From Usnea hakonensis (taxonomy: Eukaryota > Ascomycota > Lecanoromycetes > Lecanorales > Parmeliaceae): a DNA stretch of 64,000 bases. The stretch spans positions 1-64,000 of the forward strand of contig BLJB01000108.1 of the NCBI GenBank assembly GCA_013423325.1, in the 5' to 3' direction. The notes below the pieces were generated by a model that was given only the letters and a program-made list of their open reading frames with translations, made no database searches and was not told the DNA's origin. The position numbers and the translations under genes are program-made. Below are positions 1 through 11,300 of this stretch, one piece after another (position 1 is the stretch's first letter; each line of letters starts with the position of its first letter).

Positions 1-3000
1 AACCCCCTAGTTCTACCCTATATAGTATAAGCTATAATAAGGCTCTCGAACTCCGCCGCTACCTAGACGAGAACCTAAGTAAAGGGTTTATCCGAGCTAG
101 TCGCTCCGAGGCCGCGGCTCCCGTCCTCTTTATCAAAAAGCCTAGTAGGGGTCTACGTTTTTACGTAGACTATAGAGGCCTTAATACCGTTACCGTCAAG
201 AATCGATACCCTCTACCCTTGATCTCCGAGACCCTAAACCGCCTTAGCCGAGCCAAGATCTTTACTAAGCTAGATATTATTGCCGCTTTTAATAGGATCC
301 GTATCTAGGAGGGAGACGAGTCCCTTACCGCGTTCCGTACTCGCTTCGGACTATTCGAGTACCTAGTTATACCATTTGGGCTATATAACGGGCCCGCTAC
401 GTTCCAGAACTATATTAATGACACTCTCCGCGAATACCTTGATGACTTCTATACCGCGTACCTCGATAATATCCTGATCTATAGCGATAACGAGATCGAG
501 TATAAGATTTATATCAACCGCGTCCTACGTAAATTAGCCTAAGCTAGTCTATAAGTAGATATTACGAAATATGCCTTCTATATTACCCAAGTCCCCTACC
601 TCGGCCTAATTATTACTACCGAGGGAGTCAAGATGGACCCTACTAAAGTCAATACTATTATCAATTAGCCTAGCCTCGTTAACGTCAAAGATATTCAAAG
701 CTTCCTAGGATTCGTAAACTTCTATAGAAGGTTTATCTATAGCTATAGCAAGCTCGCCGCCCCCTTGACCAATCTTATACGAAAAGACGTCAAGTTCGCC
801 TAGACCGCCAAATACTAAATAGCCTTTAAAGTTCTCAAAAAGGCGTTCACCTCCGATATAGTCCTACGTTATTACAACCTAGACCTCAAGATCGTAGTAG
901 AAACCGATGCTTCTAACTATATTTCTAGAGGAATCCTATCCTAGTACAGCGATAATAATGAACTATACCCTATCGCCTATTTCTCCAAGAAACATAGCCC
1001 TATAGAATACAATTACGAGATCTATAATAAGGAACTCATAGCCATCGTTCGAGCCTTTAAAGAATAGCGTCCTAAGCTCGAGGGCTCTCCATCCCCTATT
1101 GAAGTTATTACCGATTATAAGAACCTTGAATACTTTATATTAACCAAGATACTTAGTCGCCGCTAAGCACGTTAGAGCGAGTTCTTATCTCGCTTTAACT
1201 ACTAGATAACTTACCGACCTAGTAAAGCCGATAGTAAACCTGACGCATTAACGCGTCGCTCAGGAGATCTCCCTAAGGAGGGGGATACTTAGGACCCTAG
1301 ATACCTATATTAGTATCAGACCGTACTAAAAACCCATATTTTAGACCCTAGAGTTCTCGACCTTCAATACAGAACGGTCAGCCTAGACCCCATCCAGTTA
1401 TACCTGTCTCCGCTCTAGCCTTCGCCTCCAGTAACCCTAGCCCCTATAGACCTAGATACCGAAGAACCTGACGTCGAAATAGACGATCCGGAACCTCAGT
1501 TAGACTAAGATACCCCTATACCTAATAACGACCTAGCCGATATACCTACCTAGACGTTATAGGACCGAGCTCAAGCTAAAGACATATTTAGACTATAGAT
1601 CCTAGAAGCCCTTCATAATAGCGATCGTTACTATAGTAAAATCCCCCTTACCGAATACGAGGAACGTAATAACGCTCTATACTTCCGCGGCAGGAAGTAT
1701 ATACCTAACTCTAATAGCCTTCGCCTACGAATCATCTAACTCGCTTATGATAGTATAGCTAGTAGATATCCAGGACGAGCGAAATTATACGAACTCGTTA
1801 ATCGAGCCTATTAGTAGCCTAACGTTTATAAATACGTTTAACGCTTCGTCCGTAATTACTATATATATACTCGAGCTAAGCCCTCGCGTTAAAGAGTTCA
1901 AGGCTAGTTAAGACCCTTACCGGTACTATAACGCCGTTAGCGTAACGTCTCTATAAACTACGTAGGTCCCCTTCCTTCAAGTACCTATATAGGAATTACC
2001 TATCAATATATTCTCGTCTTCGTTAACCGTCTTACTAAGATAAGATATATAGTCCCTACTATCGCTATAGAGCCTAAAGAGGCCGCTTAAGCTCTCTACG
2101 CTCACGTTTAGAAACACCACGGTATACCCGAGTTCCTTACGTCCGATCGCGGCACCTAGTTTACCTCCGACGTCTTTAAGCACCTATATAGGATACTTAG
2201 AATCGATACCAAGCTTTCTACCGCCTACTACCCCGAGACTAATAGCCAAACAGAACGTTTTAATACTATCATGGAATACTACCTCCGAGCCTTCTATAAT
2301 TATATATAGGACGACTGGGCTAAGTGGATACCTAGCGTAGAGTTTTCTACAAATAATGCCCCATCTGTAACTACCTTAGCCTCGCCGTTCCTCGCTAACT
2401 CTAGTCAGAATCCTCGTCTCGGCTTTGAACCCCCGGAGCCCCTTCCTACCGACCTCACCGCCCAGTCTCGTACTAAGCTTCTAGATATCGAGAACTTTAC
2501 TAAGAAGATAGAAGAACTTATCGAGTACCTCCGTAACGAAATGCTAATCGCTTAGGCTATTTATAAGGCCAACGTTAATACTCACCGTCGCCCTAGCCCT
2601 CGCTACTCCGTCGATAACTAAGTCTAGCTTAATACTAAGAACCTCAACACCGCCCGTCCTTCTATTAAATTAGACGACCGCCATATAGGCCCCTTTCGAG
2701 TTAAGCGCGTATTTCGCAACCCTCTTATTATAGAGCTAGAGCTCTCCGAGTCTATACAGGTATATCCCGTCTTCTATATTAACCTCCTAAGCTATATAGC
2801 TACCGACCCCTTACCCGGCCAAATTCAGGCCCCTCGTGAACCCGTAGTTACCGAGAATAGCGAACGTTCTTAGTATATAAACGGTATCCTAAACTCCAAG
2901 CTTGATCGCCGGTATACCCCCGCTCTTCTCAAATATTACGTAGACTAGGAAGGCTATAATCCTACGTAGGAACCCTTTAACCTCCTTAATAATAGTCAAG

Positions 3001-3560
3001 ACGCAATAAACGACTTCCATACTACTAATCCCGCCCGTCCAGGACCCCATATTACCCCTTACACTATACCTCGATATCAATATAATAACTTATAGCATTT
3101 GGTTACTTCGCCTCGCCTTGCCTCTTACCTCGTCCCGTCTCCGCCTTCGTCTACTATAACGTTAAAATGCGCCCAGTCCTCGTCTCGCCTCGCCTAGTTC
3201 CAATCGTCCACCATAATATTAAAATACGCCCAGCCCTCCTCTCGCCGCCTAGTCTTCGCCTATATCTCGTTTAGTCTTTACCTCCGTCCTCGCCTTATCT
3301 CCGCCTTTATCTTTACCTTCGCCTCGTCTTATTTCTTTATCTGCTTCGCAGGAGCTCAGCCTTCGAAGGGGGAGCTACTGTCACGGTATAGATCTGAGTC
3401 TAGTTAGGTTAATCTATGCGATAGCCGACGGTTTAGGCGACAGCCCCTTAAGGACTGCTCGTATCCCCCCATTCTTTCTTGCTTCCTTGTCTTTCGTCTT
3501 GTGTATCTAGCCTAGCCCCTAGTATACAATAATTCATCGATCTATGTCCAGTCCCTGACA
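1..3560 (+). mobile_element. RIP-degraded Ty3/gypsy LTR retrotransposon, 5' end outside window
   Basis: Reading the + strand through stop codons gives the pol order of a chromodomain-type Ty3/gypsy element. Reverse transcriptase spans about 50-560 (VDYRGLN-like block near 160-190, YLDN at 459-470). RNase H is near 890-1090 and integrase spans about 1730-2350 (FTSD and TERFN-type motifs). A chromodomain is near 2880-2985 (YYVD-stop-EGYNPT). Dozens of stops interrupt it, mostly TAG where Gln or Trp is expected. Other replacements also fit C-to-T or G-to-A change: Met to Ile, Cys to Tyr, and the second catalytic Asp of YLDD to Asn. This is the signature of RIP, and the copy is certainly dead. 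The 5' LTR and gag lie left of the window. Confidence 0.93.
3379..3560 (+). repeat. 3' LTR of the gypsy relic (182 bp)
   Basis: The segment starts TGTCA and ends TGACA, the inverted termini expected of an LTR. It directly follows a purine-rich tract (GAAGGGGGAG, about 3365-3374) that fits a polypurine primer. At 182 bp it is short, as in many fungal gypsy elements. The matching 5' LTR is outside the window, so the boundaries rest on termini and context only. Confidence 0.75.
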
Positions 3561-4177
3561 AGTCGCGAGGAGACTATATTAATGTCGTATTAAATTTAAC
3601 CTCAGATTCGGTCGATTTGGTGAATTTTCTCGCGGGGGTGACTTCTAGAGTACTTGCGACCGCAATATAGGGGGTTAGTCTACAGTGGGGTTAGTCTACA
3701 GGGTAGGGGTACTAGTATACCTGTATTAGGGTCTAAGTTTCGTATTTGACGCTAATAAAATAAATTACTCTACGTGTCGCTATTAAGTAACCGTTTTTTA
3801 TTATCTAAGGACCGTCTGATGTTAAAAATACCGTTCCTATATACAACCGTAAGGACACCGTGTTGACACCGTTCCATAAACCCACATAATTCCCTTAAGG
3901 TAGTTAACTCGTATCCGAAATCTAGGGCTAGGGTTCTCTCCACCTTCACCTCAACCCCCCCCTCTCTAAAGTATAGAAGCATACCCATCACTTTAGTCCC
4001 CTTTCTTCATCTTCACGGAAATATCCTAGCCCAATCTACATTTTCTTTAATCAAACCATCTACTTTCAAAGGATAATAGCAAAATTCTCGATGACAGAGA
4101 GCGCATTGCGAGGATGGATAGACTGCTATTAAGGCTGTCCAGGACTTACGCTTCCGGTGATTCGGGGCGAGTACGGT
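3561..4177. other. Intergenic: LTR to cluster edge
   Basis: No convincing gene. A 15-bp unit, GGGGTTAGTCTACAG, occurs twice in tandem at 3671-3701 with one base between copies. Base composition is still biased in the way of the neighbouring RIP-affected element. The short open frames on both strands show no family resemblance. Confidence 0.6.
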
Positions 4178-4843
4178 CTAATTTGCTTTCGTTCTTCCCT
4201 TCCACTCATACACCATACGTGCTTTCGCTTCTTTTTCTCCCTTCTTCACTAGAAACTTCCGGACCTGATATCGTTTCTCATCTAGTATCGCGAAACCCCA
4301 GATCTGCTCGGCTGTCCAGCCCATTCTTTCATTCACGACCCAGTTCTGGACATGGCCCTTGCCGTCTCCGTGGCTGTCTTCTTCCAGCCATCCCTCTGTC
4401 AACCAGGGATGCAACGACCCCCCGTCGCCACTTTCCGCGCTACTTCCGATACCTGTCCAGCGCGAACGGTTACTCATCTCTCCAAAAACCCCGGACACAT
4501 GCGGGACAACACTCCAGTCAAGCTTCCTGATCTCGGTCTCTCCTTTAATGCCTCCTGTCGCCGTTTGTTCGATGCGTATATGCGTGGTTTTGTCGTCGTC
4601 GATAAATTCAGTGACGCGCATGGTAACTGTGGCGAGGGAGACGACTTTGCGGATAAGCCAGTTGATGCCCTGAAGGGCAAGCACTGGGTCAAGAGGATCG
4701 GAAAGAGATTTACTCTGGAAGGCCGTCAGTGTATCATTTTAAGGTCAAATGTAGCCAGGGAAGTAGCCTGGCCGATATTTGACACTCACCATGACCCAAT
4801 AGCCATTGAGGTCTTGAAGAGTCACTTCTGAAGGTGCTGCCAT
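4178..4843 (-). CDS. Lipocalin/calycin-like small protein at cluster edge
   Basis: Two exons, complement(4790..4843, 4178..4714), give 196 aa. The intron 4715-4789 has GTGAGT and TTCCAG ends and falls in phase 0. The protein belongs to a fungal lipocalin-like family I recognise by its blocks: LNGxW near residue 12, SKSLSDPLDPVLALQG at 19-34, WLIRK, QTATGGIKGETEIRKLDW, a WTAEQIWGF block and a KARMVYEW end. There is no signal peptide or membrane segment. Members of this family act as small pericyclase or cyclisation partners in the pyrrocidine/GKK1032 pathways (recalled literature). The gene is divergent from the PKS-NRPS across a 464-bp shared promoter, which supports membership in the cluster. 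Its role here is inferred; the gene itself is solid. Confidence 0.85.
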
Positions 4844-5307
4844 CTGGTCAGTCGATATGACCTAATTTAGATCTTCAAATTCAAAGATGGCATCAGTGCG
4901 CCCGTTGGCTAGGAAATAGATTCTAACGTTTGAAAGTCTCCGAACGAAGACATTCGGGAAGTCTCCGAATGCACGCCAAAAGAGAAACCATCACTGACAT
5001 CAAAATCCGAATGACCGAAAGCAGAGCCGAGGTAGATTTCTCTAGTAAGCCAAGGGTTCGGATCCTGAGCCAGCACTCACTCTAGCACCACCGAAGCCGG
5101 ATGTTTCAATTGGTTGCTATCTTTGTAGTTGTCTCCGAGGGCAACCTTTGATTAGCCTTGAGTTTTACTCTTGACAATGAGCGTTGTTATCACAAGACAA
5201 GGTCTGAAAATCAGTCACTCCTTGTTTTCGTTCAGTGTCGTCTTTGATATCTTAGTAAATACCATCATCGGATTGCTTTTCAATCCATTCTAGTAACTTT
5301 TGTGATC
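4844..5307. promoter_or_regulatory. Divergent promoter, lipocalin-like gene / PKS-NRPS
   Basis: The 464-bp gap contains TCTCCGAA at 4937-4944 and 4962-4969, 25 bp apart. An inverted TTCGG at 4953-4957 gives CCGAA-N8-TTCGG. A variant, TCTCCGAG, sits at 5132-5139. The same core recurs in the two other divergent promoters of the cluster, so it is a candidate binding site for the Zn2Cys6 regulator at 25865-27472. Binding is inferred. Confidence 0.5.
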
Positions 5308-8300
5308 ATGCGAGACTCAAGCATGGACATTTCCATTGGCCGCTTTAACGCCAGGATCGACGAGCCTATCGCAATCGTGGGGACAGGATGTCGATTTCCT
5401 GGCTTAGCGAATACTCCATCAAAATTTTGGGAGCTGCTATCTAAACCACGCGATCTCTTAACCTCAATTCCGCGAGAAAGATTCAACGCAGACGCTTTCT
5501 ATCATCCGGATGGACTGCATCACGGAACCTTGAATGTCAAGGAATCTTACTTTCTCCACGAAGATCACCGTGTTTTTGATGCAGCATTCTTCAATATCAA
5601 GCCGGTGGAGGCTCATGCCATTGATCCACAACAACGCCTGCTTATGGAGACTGTCTACGAATCTTTGGAATCGGCAGGGATCCCTATGGAGTCCCTTGTG
5701 GGCTCACAAACGGGCGTCTACGTCGGGCTCATGTGTGGCGACTATGCGGAGCATTTACAACGAGATATTGATTGTATGCCAACGTATATGCCTACGGGTA
5801 CAGCACGTTCTATCATCTCCAATCGAATTTCTTACTTTTTCGACTGGCACGGACCGTCGATGACCATTGATACCGCCTGTTCTTCAAGTCTAGTCGCAGT
5901 ACATCAGGCTGTCCAGCTCTTACGAAGTGGAGATTCTGAAGTAGCCATTGCAGCAGGCTCAAACCTAATACTCGAGCCTGAGCTATATGTCGGCGAGAGT
6001 AAGCTGAAGATGTTGTCTCCTGGGAGTCGATCCCGCATGTGGGACATCGATGCCGACGGCTACGCCAGAGGCGAAGGCGTAGCAGCTATCGTAATGAAGA
6101 GGCTGAGCACCGCCATCAGAGATGGCGATCATATAGAGTGTATCATTCGTGAGTCAGGGTTGAATCAGGATGGGCGAACAAAAGGGATCACTATGCCTAG
6201 TCAAATAGCGCAAGCAGATTTGATCGAGAGAACATACGCTAAAGCTGGCTTGAATCCTAAAACGGAGCGCGAACGTTGTCAATACTTTGAGGCACATGGT
6301 ACAGGTACCAAGGCGGGTGATGCTGTCGTAAGTGTCTTTTGAATATTCTTCCCCGTGCTGTCATCTCCTACCATACGCCATGAAATAAAGCGTATACTTC
6401 ATTTGGGGCTTTTTTCGTGACGAAGCTTGTTGCTGCAAAGACTATGGTCATCGTTTGGCAACAAGCTCCAAGCAGATGTCGAAGCTAATGATAGTTCGTC
6501 ATTTCCTCAATGCCTTGCACGATGGCATACATCTTGTGCCATGATTTGTCAGTCTCATGTATTCAAGTGTACCTCTTGCAGGGATGTTATATGTGTTCGC
6601 GATAAACGTCGACGACGGCATCGCTGATTGCTGTCTTCTAGGAAGCCGAAGCGATAAGCAAAGCCTTTTTCCAAGCGGAAAATCAGAAACCAAATCAAGA
6701 CACTATAATTCACGTTGGGTCTGTCAAAACCATCATTGGGCACACGGAGGGGACTGCTGGACTGGCAGGCTTAGTGAAAGCCTCTCTCGCAATGCAGCAT
6801 GGAATTATTCCGCCGAACATGCTTTTCAATACTGTAAGTCCAGCCGTTGCGCCATTCTATGGTGCCCTTAAAATAGCCACCTGTGCCAAACCCTGGCCGG
6901 ATCTTCCAAGAGGGGTCCCTCGTCGTGCCAGTGTTAACAGCTTTGGCTTTGGTGGCAGCAATGCTCATGTGATCCTTGAAGAATTCCAACCGAATTCTAA
7001 GCAAGACATATCTTCAGGTTCTTCCTTCATTCCTTTCGTTTTCTCTACCATGTCAGAGTCGGCGCTGCAAGTGACGCTCGCAACTTACTGTGCTTACATT
7101 GAAAAAACGCCGGGGTTGAGCCTTCGAGACTTATCCTACACATTACACGCAAAAAGATCTACACTTCCTGTGAGAACAGCTTTTTCAGCAAATTCACCCA
7201 AAAGCCTCGTTGCGAAAATCCGCGAAAAACTTGAGGATGTGGAGACAAATCCTGGCAGGACTGTTGGTGTCTCTCTCAGACCACTAGCCAGTGCTCCTCA
7301 AGTCCTTGGTATCTTCACAGGCCAAGGGGCTCAATGGCCTGCTATGGGACGCGAGCTGATGATCGAGTCTACCTACGTCTATGAAAGCATGAAAGAGTTT
7401 GATGCCGTCTTACAAAGCCTACCAGAAAGTGAACGGCCAACATGGTCGCTCGTGGATCAGATCATGGCAGACAAAGCAACATCCCGCGTCGGAGAAGCTG
7501 TCATTGCGCAGCCAACTTGCACAGCTATCCAAATTGTCATAGTGGATCTATTACGCGCAGCTGGAGTTGGCTTCAAAGCTGTTGTTGGTCATTCATCTGG
7601 AGAGATCGCAGCTGCGTACGCAAGTGGCTTCCTCCTTCGCCATGATGCCTTGAAAATCGCTTTTTACCGAGGACTCTACACCATGTCTACCGGGAAACAG
7701 AAAGGAGCAATGATGGCTGTGGGAACGTCAAAGGAAGATGCTCTTGAACTTTGTGACCTACCAGCTTTCGAAGGTCGGCTTTGTGTCGCTGCATACAACT
7801 CTCAATCCAGTTTAACACTGTCTGGAGACGCGGATGCTATTGAGGAAGCCAAATCAGTTTTCGAGGAAGAAAAAAAGTTTGCAAGGCTTTTAAATGTCGA
7901 GAAGGCTTACCATTCACATCATATGCTTACCTGTTCTGTCCCCTACATCGAAGCATTGCGCACTTGTCACATCGTGCCTCAACACCCTATACTTGACTGC
8001 GATTGGTTTTCGAGCACTGTACCCGGTAAAAGAATGCAAGCATGCGATGACCTTGCAGCTGTGTACTGGAAAGAAAACATGGTCAATCCAGTCTTCTTCT
8101 CCCAAGCACTACAGGCAGCAGTCAAAGGAGCATCTACTTTCGACATTGCTGTCGAAATCGGCCCGCACCCGGCCCTCAAAGGTCCAGCTATGCAGAACCT
8201 ACAGGATGCACTCGAGCACCCGATCCCGTACACTGGTACGCTTGAACGGAACATCAACGACATCGAAGCTGTTGCCGATACACTTGGCTTCATCTGGTCT

Positions 8301-11300
8301 CAGCTTGGCTTCGCGATCAATTTAAGTGGATACGACACTCTACTTTCTGGAAGCGCAAATAAAAATCTCTTGAAGTCTCTACCTTCGTATCAGTGGGATC
8401 ATGACAGGATATTCTGGCACGATTCCCGCATATCTCGGGCATACCGTGCCCGGAAAGATCAGCCACATCCTCTCCTAGGTTCCAGAATTATGGACGGAGT
8501 CGACGAAGAGATGCGGTGGAAAAATCTTCTTAAAGCAAGTGAGCTTCCCTGGGTTCATGGTCATCAACTCCAAGGCCAAACCGTCCTTCCGGCAGCTGCA
8601 TATGTGTCGACAGCTATTGAGGCTTCGAAGGCACTGGCTGCCGATTTGTCGGTGGGCGTCGTTGAGGTGTGCGATTTTGTCATAGGAAAGCCATTGACCT
8701 TTGACGACGACGATTCTGGCGTGGAGACGGTCTTTACACTTGCCGAAATATCTAGAGAAGACCCAGGAATCATATCGTCCGTTTTCACTTATCATGCCTG
8801 CACAAGTCGATCCCCTGATTCTCTGACCAAACTCGCCTTTGGAAGGCTGGTTATCACTGAGGGTGACCCATCATCAGACTGGCTTCCGACACCGTCTGAA
8901 GAGCCTCCTAACCTAGTGAAGGTAGACAAAGAACAATTCTACGCATCTCTCGATAATCTTGGCTACGGCTACACAGGAGACTTTAGGACCCTCGATTCAA
9001 TGAGAAGAAAGCTCAACTTTGGATCAGCCACGGTCTCTGTACCACAACAAGATCAAAGATGGAATGCATCTTTACTAGTTCATCCAGCCATGCTAGATGC
9101 CGCTTTCCAATCAATCTTCCTAGCTTACTGGTGGCCAAATGACGGCAGTTTTGAGCAACTGCACGTGCCTACAAGTATCCAGAATATTCGTGTGAACGTC
9201 GCGCTCTGCGACCACCATCTACAACCTGGAGCTTCCCTACCACTAAACGCACATTTGACCCAAAATCCGTTGATGACTACTACAATTAAGGGCGACGTTG
9301 ATATTTTCGATACTGATAAGCAGACGTCACTGATCCAAGTCGAAGGTGTGAGGGTTGTAGCTTTCGCGGAAGGCAGCCCGCAACAAGATCATCAGATATT
9401 TTCCGAGCACATCTGGAATGTTGCTTTTCCCAATGGAGAAGTTGCTATGGCTAAGAACAGAGCGACAGCAGACGATTATGATTTAGCCCACGCACTGGAG
9501 CGTATATCACTCTATTATCTGAAAGTCCTGGACTCTACGATTCCTCCGGAGCAAAGGACACATCTTGTGGAGTGGCATCATGAAGCTCTTTTCGATTTTA
9601 CGACATTTGTCCTGACACGCTTCAAGGACGGAAGACAACCTTTCGCACAAAAGGAATGGCTCCATGATTCCTGGGAGCAAATTGAAGCGCTAATGGCCCG
9701 GTAAGTGATAAGAAGCTCCCTCTGTTTCAACACCCATGCTCATAGTTATAATTTTTCTTTGAGCTTCGATTCTAACTTCGCTGCTAGGTATCCAAACAGT
9801 ATTGAGATGGAACTCACTCGCACAGTGGGACAGAACTTGCCATTGGCTGTGCGGGGCGAAACAAACATGCTACAGCATTTGTTTGCTAACAACCTGCTGA
9901 ACAAGTACTATACTGATGCGATGGGATTGAGAGAGTTTACTGAATTCTTGGCTAAAACCGTCTCCCAAATGGTCCATCGATACCCACATATGGATATCTT
10001 GGAAATCGGTAATACTAGTGTCGTCCATGCTCAGTACATACTAATGGTTGATAGGTGCTGGTACTGGAGGAGCCACCAAATCCATCCTGCGCCACATCGG
10101 CCCGGCGTTTTCTTCCTACACTTATACTGACATATCGACGGGATTTTTTGAAGAAGCACAGAGCGTATTCGCGGATCAAGCGGGGAATATGATCTTCAAA
10201 ACACTTGATATTGAGAAAGACGTCGTTGAGCAGGGATACGCGGAGCACTCTTACGACCTCGTCATTGCCTCCCTGGTCCTTCATGCGACTCGTGATCTTC
10301 GTAAAACTTTGGAGAATACCCGAAGACTTCTGAAGCCTGGCGGCTTTCTTCTGATGCAAGAAATCACCAACATTGATGTTCTCCGAGTTGGGTTTGCAAT
10401 GAGCGGCCTTCCAGGCTGGTGGCTTGGCCGCGAAGATGGTCGTCGATACTCACCATGTATTACATCCGCGGAGTGGCACAGCTTGCTTCTCGATACAGGC
10501 TTCTCCGGTATTGACTCAATTACCCCGGAAATCGACATTCTGCCTCGACCGCTATCTATCATAGCTGCTCAGGCTACCAACGAGCTGGTAGAATTTCTTC
10601 GTAAACCGCTTTCACAACCTGGCCAGACGCTTGGTGCAGGCACTAAGGATTTAGTCGTCATTGGCGGGAAAAATTTGCGTACCATAGTCCTTATTGAAGA
10701 GATCACGCACATACTTCGCCCATGGCAATTCTCCATTACACGCATACGATCACTGGAAGAATTTGCCCCATCACATGCCTCACAGACAAGTGTTATCCTC
10801 ATCGTAACAGAATTAGATAAACCAATCTGGGAAAATTTCTCTATCGAATCCATGAGTGGCTTGAAACATCTTATGGACTTTGAGAGGACCATACTCTGGG
10901 TCACCCAGGGCTGCAGATCTGAAAATCCTTACATGAATATGTCGGTAGGGTTCGGGAGAAGCCTTGCCTTGGAAAACCCAGATCTTCGATTGCAATTTAT
11001 GGATCTCGATGCCTCGGAGAAGCCGAGCCCCCACGTACTCGCCGAGGCTTTGCTGCGACTTCATTCAACTGATGTAATAGAAAGTCAGGAAACCAGTAAC
11101 TCGATTCTATGGTCAACCGAGCAAGAAATAGCATACGAGTGTGGGATACAAACCATACCACGTCTCCGCGTCAGCCAGAAATTGAATGATCGATACAATG
11201 CGTCGAAAAGGATAATGATCGAAATGAAGGATTCCCAGCAATGCACCTTTCAGTTGCGGCCTTCAGACTCTGGATACGACCTAATCGAGGACAGCTTCTT

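Noticed and set aside
3900..3940. CTAGGGCTAGGG, telomere-like
   Set aside because: Only two imperfect units; not an array of TTAGGG.
4352..4831. 159-codon + strand frame over the lipocalin-like gene
   Set aside because: The minus strand has a clear family match and a phase-correct intron; the + frame is a shadow.
6427..6627. Open frame inside the first PKS-NRPS intron
   Set aside because: No motif, and KS continuity requires its removal.
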